Assembly (NCBI GenBank): GCA_964482235.1
Contig: CAYZWU010000027.1
Location: 1-64,000 of the forward strand
Direction of reading: 5' to 3'
Origin: CAYZWU01 sp964482235
GTDB lineage: Bacteria > Planctomycetota > B15-G4 > CAYZWU01
DNA: 64,000 bases
The notes under the pieces were generated by a model. It saw only the letters and a list, made by a program, of their open reading frames with translations. It was not told where the DNA came from and did not search any database. The translations under genes and the position numbers were made by a program. Of the stretch, positions 1 to 7,512 are shown piece by piece. How positions within the stretch are numbered: position 1 is the stretch's first letter; every line of letters starts with the position of its first letter.

Positions 1-319
1 CGGCGATCAAGGCATCCATGGCCTTGTAGAAGGGAACGGCCAGCCGGTCGAACAGATCCACGTAGCCTTTCTGGAAGAGTTCATAGCCGGCCGGATAGAG
101 GTCAGCGGGCAGGGCGGCGTGAAGCGTGCCGCGCTCCGTGGGAGTGGCCAGGCCGACCAGTTCCTCCTGGGAGAATCGCCTTCCCACGAGCTCTTCAAAA
201 ACACCGGCATAGACGCCCAGGTAGAGCTGGAAGGTATCGATCAGCACGCCGTCCAGGTCGAAGACAAGACCGTCGATGTCGTCGATCGAGATCTTCCCGT
301 TCCGGGAATCGCTGCTCAT
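1..319 (-). CDS. HAD-superfamily hydrolase, N-terminal part (3' end beyond left edge)
   Basis: Only the first ~106 residues are in the window; the gene runs off the left edge. Motif I of HAD phosphatases is clear: VFDLDGVLIDT with nucleophile Asp21 and acid/base Asp23, followed by a helical cap-like stretch. This is the pattern of phosphoglycolate-phosphatase / beta-phosphoglucomutase-like enzymes that hydrolyse small phosphate esters in the cytosol. The ATG at 319 overlaps the stop of the upstream PilO-like gene by 4 bases, so the two are probably translated together. The substrate cannot be inferred. Confidence 0.8.
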   Translation of the reverse strand, partial: MSSDSRNGKISIDDIDGLVFDLDGVLIDTFQLYLGVYAGVFEELVGRRFSQEELVGLATPTERGTLHAALPADLYPAGYELFQKGYVDLFDRLAVPFYKAMDALIA

Positions 320-849
320 TCGCTCCACGGTTTTCTTTCCGTGGCCTTCAGGCTCATGGCCCAGCTCTCGCAGTTCTCGTCGGGTCGATCGAGGTTCAGG
401 CTGGTGACCTTGAAGCAGGTGGTGTTCTGCTCGAGGTTGAAGATGAAGCGGGCGATGGCCTTGCGGGGAAACCGCACCTTCCCCCGCTTGCCCAGAGTAT
501 TGATGTCCGAGGAGTAATCGATATAGCCGCCTGTGCGGTTCTTGTTCTCCCGGGGCCTCTTCACCTCCAGGTGCTTGAAGTTGATATTCGACGCGTAGGC
601 CTGCTTTTCCGCGTAGTTGTTGATCATGACCCCGTCTCCTCTCTCGTCCAGCGCGATCTCCTCCTGCTTGACGAAGATCTCGTCGCGGGTCAGCTGCCCG
701 ATCTCCGGAAGATGCCGGATGTAGCAGACATCCACGTCGCGGGTGAGCGTGTCGAGGTCATTGATCTGGTACACATAGAATCCGATGCTCACGAGGAGGA
801 GCAGAGCGGACAGGATCAATGTAATCTTGGCGGAATCCATGCCAAACAT
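316..849 (-). CDS. PilO-like inner-membrane protein of a type IV pilus/secretion-type assembly platform
   Basis: 177 residues from the ATG at 849, one base after the stop of the PilM/PilN-like gene; a second ATG at 840 is possible. One N-terminal transmembrane helix (about residues 8-26) is followed by a short helical linker and an alpha/beta domain rich in basic residues. Size, topology and position just after a PilM/PilN fusion fit PilO, which packs against PilN in the periplasm. The stretch with LEVKRPRENKNRTGGYIDY and LGKRGKVRF is clearly homologous to the N-terminal half of the lipoprotein at 26505-27287. No further pilus genes (pilP, pilQ) are visible, so the system could equally be GspM-like. 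Role is inference from context. Confidence 0.6.
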   Translation of the reverse strand: MFGMDSAKITLILSALLLLVSIGFYVYQINDLDTLTRDVDVCYIRHLPEIGQLTRDEIFVKQEEIALDERGDGVMINNYAEKQAYASNINFKHLEVKRPRENKNRTGGYIDYSSDINTLGKRGKVRFPRKAIARFIFNLEQNTTCFKVTSLNLDRPDENCESWAMSLKATERKPWSE

Positions 850-850
850 C

Positions 851-2695
851 TCAATCCTCCAGCTTGTCGAGATCGAGCTCGATCCTGATGCCTGAAAACA
901 TGCGATTGTCGGAATCCTCTGCCTTGCGGTCGTCGCCGCGCTCCACCTTGGCAAAGCCGGGCACCTCTGCGAGGGCCCGGAGCAGGTTCGAGTAGTCGGC
1001 ACCCGAGCCCACCTCGCCGTCGATGATCAGGTCCGGCTTCGATTTCAATGTCTCTATCTTGAGCTTGGCAAGCTTGAAGACCTCTATCTTCTTGTCATCG
1101 GCGATCTGCCTGTTCGCCTGATTCAAGCCCTTCTGGTTGTTCTGGATCGCGGCGAACAGGGCGTGCCAGACGGGAAAGACGGAAGGCAGTTCCTCGATCG
1201 TTCCGCCCCGGCCCAGCTTGTCGAGCAGTTCCTTGTTGATGTCCTCGAGGGCTCTTCTGACTCTCTCGACCCTGCGCCGGCCAGGTTCGGCCGCCATGGC
1301 GATCGCCTTGGCCTTGTTCGGATCTTTCAGCACCATGTTCAGGTCGTCGATCACGTAGTCCTGTATGTAATCCATCTCCTTCTGCTTGCAGTTGCGCTGC
1401 TTGATCAGCTGGAGATTGAGAAGGGTCACCATGATGAGAAGCAGAAAGGTGAGACAGGCAAGGGGCACCTTCACCTGGTCGAACTTCTTGGCGTAGCGCA
1501 TCTCCTCCTGCCTCAGGTCCACTCGTGTGGCATCGTGCCCGGTCTGCTTGAAGGCCAGTCCGAGAGCGACCCCCACCTCGTGGTTGATTGCCATCGCCTC
1601 ATCGCCGGTGAAGGAGTGCTCCACGCGGGAGAGGAAATCGAGCTCCTCCGCTTCCACGTTGAAGATCGACTGGATCAGCTTCTTCACGCCGGGAATCCGG
1701 CAGCCGACTCCGGTGAGGTAGAGCTTCTCCGGCCTGTTCTCGGTCTCGAGAAAGGTGAGAACCCGGACGATCTCGCGCCGCAGCTTGGCGAAGAAGTCGT
1801 TGAGCCGCCGCGAGGCCAGCTCCCAGGCCCGGTCGGGGGGCTCGTCCCCTGCATCCTCGCCGGGCGCCATATCCTCGATGATCACGATCTCCTCGCCGCC
1901 CTCGGCCGGCTCGCCGGGCGCCGGAACGTCGCCGGAGACGATTCCCTCTCCGAAGACGTAGTCCGTCATCGAACGGCAGTCCATCAGGCCGAGGAGCCCG
2001 TACTCGCTCCCCTCTTCCTCGATCTCCTCCTTCTTCAGATCGAATTCGAGGGCAGCGGCCACGCTCCCCACGCCGAGGGGAATCGATCGCGTGCTCACGA
2101 GGCGCTTCTTGTCGATAACAAGCAGGCTGGTGGCGTCGCGGCCGAAGTTGATCACGATGAAGCTGTCGTGCTCGTCAACGATCCCGGTCCCGGAAAGGGC
2201 GTTGTAGAAGCACATCACGTCGAGGTCGATGTAGAGGGGATCGATGCGGGCCGTGTCGAGGAATTCGAGCTGGCGGCGCAGCTCGTCCTTTCGCGCCGCC
2301 ATCACCATCAGGTTGCTCTTGTCGATCGTCTCGGACTTCTTGAAATATCCCACGACGATGTCGTCGAGATCCTGCTGGATGTGCCCCTCCACCTCGTACT
2401 TGATGACCTTGTTGATCTGTTCCGTCCCCTTGAACGGCAGCACCAGGTCACGGACGAAGCAGCTGGACGAATCGAGCGCCATGGATGACGGTTCGCGGGA
2501 AAACTTGTGACTCGACAGGACGCGGCCGAGCTGGTTCGACGCCGCCCTGGCAGCCTCGGGATCATCGAAAATATCTCCCCCCTCCCGGGAGGTGTCGACG
2601 ATGCGGAACGACCTGAGCTTCAGCTTCTTGGCCGTGCCCTCCGCTTCGAGCAGCCTGATCCTGCGATGCCCGAAATCAACATTCAGATATCCCAT
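851..2695 (-). CDS. PilM-PilN-like fusion (GspL-like) assembly-platform protein
   Basis: 614 residues with an AAGGAC ribosome site before the ATG. Residues 1-370 look like the actin-like ATPase fold of PilM: VDFG near the N-terminus, a second glycine-rich phosphate loop (IVINFGRDATSLLV, about residue 180) and an adenosine-type motif (LYLTGVGCRIPGVKKLI, about residue 335). An acidic insert lies around residues 255-285. A single transmembrane helix at about 408-430 leads to a coiled coil and a periplasmic PilN-like domain (about 500-614). Separate PilM and PilN chains are usual, so this is a fusion resembling GspL. The C-terminal domain is homologous to the C-terminal half of the lipoprotein at 26505-27287. 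Confidence 0.7.
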   Translation of the reverse strand: MGYLNVDFGHRRIRLLEAEGTAKKLKLRSFRIVDTSREGGDIFDDPEAARAASNQLGRVLSSHKFSREPSSMALDSSSCFVRDLVLPFKGTEQINKVIKYEVEGHIQQDLDDIVVGYFKKSETIDKSNLMVMAARKDELRRQLEFLDTARIDPLYIDLDVMCFYNALSGTGIVDEHDSFIVINFGRDATSLLVIDKKRLVSTRSIPLGVGSVAAALEFDLKKEEIEEEGSEYGLLGLMDCRSMTDYVFGEGIVSGDVPAPGEPAEGGEEIVIIEDMAPGEDAGDEPPDRAWELASRRLNDFFAKLRREIVRVLTFLETENRPEKLYLTGVGCRIPGVKKLIQSIFNVEAEELDFLSRVEHSFTGDEAMAINHEVGVALGLAFKQTGHDATRVDLRQEEMRYAKKFDQVKVPLACLTFLLLIMVTLLNLQLIKQRNCKQKEMDYIQDYVIDDLNMVLKDPNKAKAIAMAAEPGRRRVERVRRALEDINKELLDKLGRGGTIEELPSVFPVWHALFAAIQNNQKGLNQANRQIADDKKIEVFKLAKLKIETLKSKPDLIIDGEVGSGADYSNLLRALAEVPGFAKVERGDDRKAEDSDNRMFSGIRIELDLDKLED

Positions 2696-2811
2696 GCGTC
2701 TAGGTCCTTATTCGTTCATCAGAAAGGCCGTGCCTGCTGCAGTACGGGCCGACCGGTTCACGGATTATTTTCTCTATAACATAATTACCATCTTATCGTC
2801 GGTGCATTCTC

Positions 2812-3156
2812 CTACTTTGAGGAATTCCCGCCCTTGTCGAGAAGCCGGGCCTGGTCCGCCGTGAGGAGCTTGCGGATTTCCTGCTCCGTATCCCGGCGCA
2901 CGGCCTCGATCTCCGCCTTGATCGGACCGCTGTGGTTCTCGATGATCTTTCGGATCGCCTCGTCTTCCTTCTCGAGCAGGAGCTTGACCTGCCGGGACTG
3001 CGCGTCGTCCAGGCCGAGGTCGTCGATCAGACCCTCGAGGTAGGTTTCATTGGCCTTGCCCCCCGCCTTGTAGATGAGGCCGTTGACCATGAAACCGATG
3101 AAGAAGAAGCTCACGGCAAGGACCGCTATCCAGAGGAATCCCGGCTTCTTTGTCAT
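2812..3156 (-). CDS. CpxP/ZraP-like periplasmic stress protein, membrane anchored
   Basis: 114 residues: one N-terminal transmembrane helix (about 8-28) and a highly charged all-helical domain that ends in a LTADQ-type motif, the pattern of the Spy/CpxP/ZraP (LTXXQ) group of periplasmic chaperones and sensors. Its ATG overlaps the stop of the anti-sigma gene by 4 bases, so it belongs to the sigma/anti-sigma operon. In related systems such proteins help sense envelope or metal stress; that role here is inference from the neighbours. Confidence 0.65.
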   Translation of the reverse strand: MTKKPGFLWIAVLAVSFFFIGFMVNGLIYKAGGKANETYLEGLIDDLGLDDAQSRQVKLLLEKEDEAIRKIIENHSGPIKAEIEAVRRDTEQEIRKLLTADQARLLDKGGNSSK

Positions 3157-3620
3157 TCTCTCTCCTCCTGGAGGATCAGGCGAAGCGCTTCCTTCGGGTT
3201 CTGTGTCCGCAGCAGGACGTCAAGGGTTTCCCCGGGATCCCTGCCGGAAAAAACATCCTCGTAGTGCACCGAGGAGTCGCCGTCGCTGGCTGTCAGCGTA
3301 CCGAGATCGCCGAAGAAGAGAGCGGCCGACACGGCCAGGATCACGAGGGCGGCCAGGGCGGCGCGCCGGAAGAGAGGGATCACCACGGCCTGGCCCCCGG
3401 TGCGCTCGGCAGCCACGGCATTCATGATACGCGATCTCATGCCGGAAGGAGGAGCCACGGTTTCGGGGATGAAGAGCGCCTTGAGCTTCTTCGTCTTCTC
3501 GTACTCCCGGGAACAGGCGGCGCACTCTTCCAGATGAGCCATGAGGAGGCGTTCCTCACCGGCTTCGATCTCCCTGTCGAGGGATCGGTGGATCAGTTTT
3601 TCATAATTCGCGCAGCTCAT
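3153..3620 (-). CDS. Zinc-finger anti-sigma factor (zf-HC2), transmembrane
   Basis: 155 residues. The N-terminal cytosolic part carries the HxxxCxxC signature (HLEECAAC, residues 29-36) of zinc-binding anti-sigma domains that hold ECF sigma factors. A transmembrane helix follows at about residues 87-106, then a short periplasmic tail. The gene starts at the base after the stop of the ECF sigma gene, the classic arrangement for a cognate pair. It probably keeps the sigma factor inactive at the membrane until an envelope signal is received. Confidence 0.85.
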   Translation of the reverse strand: MSCANYEKLIHRSLDREIEAGEERLLMAHLEECAACSREYEKTKKLKALFIPETVAPPSGMRSRIMNAVAAERTGGQAVVIPLFRRAALAALVILAVSAALFFGDLGTLTASDGDSSVHYEDVFSGRDPGETLDVLLRTQNPKEALRLILQEERE

Positions 3621-4250
3621 TTAAACGTACTTCTCCATCTTTTCGCGAAGGCGCGCTCTGGCTCTGAAAAGGCGCGACTCCACTGTTCCCTTGGAGCATT
3701 TCAGGACGCCTGAAATCTCGTCGTAGCTCAGTCCTTCGTACTCTCTCAGAATAAGAATTGTCCGGTACTTCTCCGACAGCTCGTCCAGGGCAGCCTTCAG
3801 GAGCTGCCCCATCTCCTCGCGCAGCGGCGCTCCGGCTGGATCGCCGCCGTCGGTGGGGATCTCCAGGCTCCTCTCCTCTTCCAGGTGAAGGGAGAGAGCT
3901 CGGCGCCGCTTCATCTTCTTCCGCCAGTCGAGGGCGGCGTTGACCGAGATCCTGTAGAGCCAGGTGTAGAGGCCTGACTGGGCATTGAATCCAGCGATGT
4001 TGCGGTAGGCTTTCAAGATCGCCTCCTGAAGCACGTCCTGGGCGTCGGAGAGGTTCCCCACGATCCTCTGGATCGTGTTGAACAACCGGGGCTCGTACCG
4101 GTCGAGCAACTCCCGAAACGCCGCATCCGATCCTTCCTTCAACCCTTCAACAAGTCGGGTGTCATCCAACAGTTGCTCGCCTCCGTTTTCCTGGCCTTTG
4201 GACGCGGATGAAGTTCCATTAATTCCTTTTATTTCCGCTAATCGCTGCAC
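3621..4250 (-). CDS. ECF (RpoE-type) RNA polymerase sigma factor
   Basis: 209 residues. Region 2 (about 45-115) contains the ECF core recognition helix: SDAQDVLQEAILKAYRNI and YTWLYRISVN. Region 4 (about 155-205) contains LSEKYRTILILREYEGLSY and the helix-turn-helix YDEISGVLKCSKGTVESR. It directs RNA polymerase to a stress regulon that probably includes its own operon. The next genes are the anti-sigma factor and a CpxP-like protein, followed on the same strand by the pilus-type genes. The exact start is uncertain, since the first ~25 residues are not conserved-looking. Confidence 0.9.
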   Translation of the reverse strand: MQRLAEIKGINGTSSASKGQENGGEQLLDDTRLVEGLKEGSDAAFRELLDRYEPRLFNTIQRIVGNLSDAQDVLQEAILKAYRNIAGFNAQSGLYTWLYRISVNAALDWRKKMKRRRALSLHLEEERSLEIPTDGGDPAGAPLREEMGQLLKAALDELSEKYRTILILREYEGLSYDEISGVLKCSKGTVESRLFRARARLREKMEKYV

Positions 4251-4600
4251 TCTTCACCTTTGCCGGGTGGCTGAGCCGCTGATCGCCAATCAGACAGCCC
4301 GAAACAGGCCATTACCATATTTCCGACATAACTTCTTTTCAAGTGTAATTTTAGAAGAAGAGAGCAAGGCATTGGGCGAAGCGCCCAGGATCTGGCGAAG
4401 ATTGCAGGAAGATCGGGAGGAGGCCTCGAGGGCTGAACGGCCATAACGGAGAGGGCAGCCCATCGGCTGCCCACATCCCTCAGATCCCACGCTGAGCCGG
4501 CGCCCCCTGTCGAGCCGGCATTCCTGGTCGCGATAGCCGTCAGCGCTGATTCGCACCAATGCGGCAAGCTCGGCACGAATTGCGGCTGGTCGCTCAGGAA
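4251..4600. other. Intergenic stretch without a recognisable gene
   Basis: About 350 bases between the start of the ECF sigma operon and the hemerythrin remnant. It should hold the promoter of the sigma operon (minus strand). A small hairpin, GGCAGCC/GGCTGCC, lies near 4455-4475. I see no coding region with family resemblance and no RNA gene. Confidence 0.5.
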
Positions 4601-4834
4601 TCAATAGACTCCGTTCTGGTTGAAGTGCGCAGTGTACCGCCTGTCGCACTTGACGATATGCTCCAGAAACCAGTCCGACAGGAAGGAGACCATCTCCCCG
4701 AGGGCATCGGTCCTGCCATTGCACAGCGCCAAGTAGAACTCGCCGTTCTTCCTCCGGAACGCGTTATGGATCTCCTTGTGCTGATCGAACTCCGGATAGC
4801 CAGACTCCCTCATCAACACTTCTTCCTTGTTCAA
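4601..4834 (-). pseudogene. Truncated bacteriohemerythrin remnant
   Basis: The 77 codons match the C-terminal half of bacteriohemerythrin, an O2-binding di-iron four-helix bundle: EEVLM of helix B, HKEIH of helix C, and WFLEHIVKCDRRY of helix D. Helix A with its iron-binding His, and the His of helix B, are missing, so at most five of seven iron ligands remain. There is no ATG at the N-terminus, only a possible TTG at 4834. The frame is open back to the TAA stop of the upstream radical SAM gene (4859-4861), and both share one frame. This looks like the stump of a deleted gene. Confidence 0.7.
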
Positions 4835-4858
4835 AGGAACTTTATATTTGACGTCCAG

Positions 4859-6271
4859 TTACGTACTTTCCACGAGACGCCCGTTCAGCCGGCGGACCAG
4901 ATCCTTGATCTCCTTGACCGCGCTTCCGGTAAAGGTATCGAACCGGTACGGGGCCAGGGTCTTGTTGTGATACAGCGGCTCGGCCAGATCGAGCCGGGAG
5001 AGGGGCCGCGCCTTCTCGAAGTCCAGGGTTCCCGGCACGGGCGAGTACTCGGAAAGCCGGACCTGCGCCCCCAGGCCATGCACGAAGCGCACGGTCTCCT
5101 CGATCGAATCCGGCTCCTGCCCCGGTAGACCGGCCAGGACGTAGGCCGCCACGTCGCGCCGCGAAAACCCCGCCCTGTAGAGCCGTTCGATCGCCTCGGC
5201 CAGTTCCGTGCCCGTGACCTTGCCGCCCGTGGTCTTCTGAAGCTCGCGGCTTGCCGTTTCGAAACCGAGCCGGATCGCGGCAAAACCGGTCTCCCGGAGC
5301 GCCCGGGCAACGGGATCGGTCACGGCGGCGGCGTTGATTCCGTTGATGCAGTAGAACCGCGCCTTCTCGTGCAAACCCCGGCTCCTGATCCTGCCTGCCA
5401 GATCAAGGAAGAAATCGCCCTTCGGGAGAACAAGGGCGTCGTCGTGAAAGGCTACATGGCTCTGCCCTCTCGTCTCGACGAGAAAGCCGAGCTCGTCGAT
5501 CACCTCGCCGGGCGGCCGCTGAAAATAGCGACCCGAAAGAAGGGCGGCGGCGCAGTAGGTGCAGCCGTACGGACAGCCGCGCGTGGCGCGCAGGGCGGCC
5601 GAGTCGCGGTGGCACACGACCGAGTTGCGGCGGCCCACAACCGAGTCGCGGCGGCCCACGAGATGGTGGGCCGGGACGCCTGTCGCCACGGGAAGATCTT
5701 CCCCTGCCGGCGATCCGAGAAGATCGAAAAGGGGACCAAGATCGCCGCCCTGAACGACAAGATCCGCATCGATCCGCGTCCTGGCATGATCGGGACAGAG
5801 GGTTGCGTAGGCGCCGCCCAGGACCACGGGCGTCGCCCCGTAGAGCTCCCGGGCGATCTCCGTCACCTCCTGGACTCCGAGATACCAGTAGGTCATGGCA
5901 GCGGTGATGCCCACCAGGACGGGTCGCGGTGCCGCTTCCTTCATCTTGTGCGCGAGAAGATCGTGCGGGAGGCCGAAACGCCAGAACCGCCGGGGAAACT
6001 GCGCGAGCTCCGGCGGCGCCGCCGCCTGCTGTCGCGGGAAATGGCCGCACCCGTCCCTGCGAAAGGTCGGCTTCTTCAGAGGCGGGCCCGTGTCCGGCAG
6101 CGGCGCGAAACGATCGAGGGCGTCCACGAGCTTCACGCTGAAGCCGGCGCCCTCGAGAGCCGCCCCGACCTCGAGCAGGCCGAGGGGATAGAGAAAAAGG
6201 TCAAAGGCGGTGAAATCGTGGATCGGCGGATGGACGAGCAGGATTGTCGGCCGTTCCGCCTCGGATGCCAC
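4859..6271 (-). CDS. B12-binding-domain radical SAM protein
   Basis: 470 residues from a GTG at 6271. That GTG shares its first base with the TAG stop of ribBA, so translation is probably coupled. The N-terminal ~190 residues form a cobalamin-binding-like Rossmann domain (ILLVHPPIHDF, LYPLGLLEVGAALEGAGF, VVLGGAYATLCPDHA) without a DxHxxG motif. The radical SAM core follows with CPYGCTYC (CxxxCxxC) at about residue 230 for the [4Fe-4S] cluster. Such proteins perform methylations or rearrangements; the substrate cannot be told. Just before the cluster motif is a threefold 21 bp tandem repeat that adds about 21 residues. Confidence 0.8.
   Translation of the reverse strand: MASEAERPTILLVHPPIHDFTAFDLFLYPLGLLEVGAALEGAGFSVKLVDALDRFAPLPDTGPPLKKPTFRRDGCGHFPRQQAAAPPELAQFPRRFWRFGLPHDLLAHKMKEAAPRPVLVGITAAMTYWYLGVQEVTEIARELYGATPVVLGGAYATLCPDHARTRIDADLVVQGGDLGPLFDLLGSPAGEDLPVATGVPAHHLVGRRDSVVGRRNSVVCHRDSAALRATRGCPYGCTYCAAALLSGRYFQRPPGEVIDELGFLVETRGQSHVAFHDDALVLPKGDFFLDLAGRIRSRGLHEKARFYCINGINAAAVTDPVARALRETGFAAIRLGFETASRELQKTTGGKVTGTELAEAIERLYRAGFSRRDVAAYVLAGLPGQEPDSIEETVRFVHGLGAQVRLSEYSPVPGTLDFEKARPLSRLDLAEPLYHNKTLAPYRFDTFTGSAVKEIKDLVRRLNGRLVEST
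5599..5661. repeat. Three 21-bp tandem units inside the radical SAM gene
   Basis: Three consecutive 21-base units begin at 5599, 5620 and 5641 and differ at a few positions. On the coding (minus) strand they give the heptad-like peptide copies VGRRDSV, VGRRNSV and VCHRDSA directly ahead of the CxxxCxxC motif. The repeat keeps the frame, so it is a tolerated expansion. Confidence 0.85.
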
Positions 6272-7509
6272 TAGGGTGTCACCTCGCCGTTTTCCAGGAG
6301 ATGCCCGAGCTTCTCCTTCTTGGTCTGGAGGTAGCGAAAGTTCTCCTTCGTGGGGACCATCTCGATCTGAACCCTCTTCACGATCTCGAGGCCATAGCCC
6401 TTGAGCCCCGAGAACTTCTTCGGATTGTTGGTCATCAGCTCCATCTTCTTCACACCGAGATCGGTGAGGATCTGGGCGCCGATGCCGTAGTCGCGCATGT
6501 CGTCGGGAAAACCGAGAGCCTTGTTCGCTTCCACCGTGTCGAGGCCCTCCGTCTGCTGGAGGTGATAGGCCTTCAGCTTGTTCTCGAGCCCGATGCCCCG
6601 TCCCTCCTGGCGCATGTAGAGGAGGATTCCCTTGCCGCGGTGCGCGATCATCTTCATGGCCGCATCGAGCTGCCCGCCGCAGTCGCAGAGCTTCGAGCCG
6701 AAGATGTCGCCCGTGAGGCACTCGGAATGGACCCGGACGAGGATCGGCTCCTTGAAACGCGGTTGGGCACCGCTCCGGATCGGGATGTTCCGGCACGCGG
6801 CGAGGTGAACATGCTCATCCACCATCGACTTGTAGACATGAAGATCGAATTCGCCGTAGAGCGAAGGCATCTTCACGGACACGACGCGTTCCACGAGCTT
6901 CTCGTGATGACGTCGGTACTCGATGATGTCCGCAATGGAGCAGAGCTTCAGGTCGTGCTCGGCGATGAACTTCTTCAGGTCGGGGAGGCGCGACATGGTG
7001 CCGTCCTCGTTCATGATCTCGCAGATCACGCCGGCCGGCTTCAGCCCGGCCAGGCGCGTGAGATCGACGACCCCCTCGGTCTGGCCCGTTCTCTCCAGCA
7101 CGCCGCCCTTCTTGGCCCGGAGCGGGAAGATGTGCCCCGGCCTCACGAGATCATCGGGTCTCGCGTTGTCCGCCACGGCCGCCTGGATCGTCACGGACCT
7201 GTCGTGGGCCGAGATGCCGGTGGTGATGTTGTGGCGCGCGTCGACGGAAACGGTGAAAGCCGTCCCGTACTTCGAATCGTTCCTGTCGGTCTGAGGGTGG
7301 AGATCGAGTCTCTCCACGAGGGTCTCGTCCATGGAAAGGCAGATCAGCCCTCTGGCATGGGTGGCCATGAAGTTGATCACGTCGGGAGTGGCGAACTCGG
7401 CGGCCACGCAGAGGTCGCCCTCGTTCTCCCGGTCCTCGTCGTCCACGAGGACGATCATTCTCCCGGCACGCAGTTCGTCGACAATTTCGGGTATCGTGGA
7501 AAAAACCAT
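6271..7509 (-). CDS. ribBA: Bifunctional DHBP synthase / GTP cyclohydrolase II
   Basis: 412 residues, the usual length for RibBA, which supplies both early branches of riboflavin synthesis. Residues 1-200 are 3,4-dihydroxy-2-butanone-4-phosphate synthase: DDEDRENEGD metal/substrate motif and TTGISAHDRSVTI. Residues 205-400 are GTP cyclohydrolase II: zinc ligands in CLTGDIFGSKLCDCG, the active-site loop RQEGRGIGLENKL, and MRDYGIGAQIL. The start is 3 bases after the gyrA stop, and the stop overlaps the radical SAM start by one base, so all three are probably cotranscribed. No FMN riboswitch is seen; the gene simply follows gyrA. Confidence 0.95.
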   Translation of the reverse strand: MVFSTIPEIVDELRAGRMIVLVDDEDRENEGDLCVAAEFATPDVINFMATHARGLICLSMDETLVERLDLHPQTDRNDSKYGTAFTVSVDARHNITTGISAHDRSVTIQAAVADNARPDDLVRPGHIFPLRAKKGGVLERTGQTEGVVDLTRLAGLKPAGVICEIMNEDGTMSRLPDLKKFIAEHDLKLCSIADIIEYRRHHEKLVERVVSVKMPSLYGEFDLHVYKSMVDEHVHLAACRNIPIRSGAQPRFKEPILVRVHSECLTGDIFGSKLCDCGGQLDAAMKMIAHRGKGILLYMRQEGRGIGLENKLKAYHLQQTEGLDTVEANKALGFPDDMRDYGIGAQILTDLGVKKMELMTNNPKKFSGLKGYGLEIVKRVQIEMVPTKENFRYLQTKKEKLGHLLENGEVTP

Positions 7510-7512
7510 ATC

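Noticed and set aside
4290..4724. Open frame overlapping the hemerythrin remnant on the minus strand
   Set aside because: No motif, no ribosome site, Arg/Ser-rich composition; read as a shadow frame.
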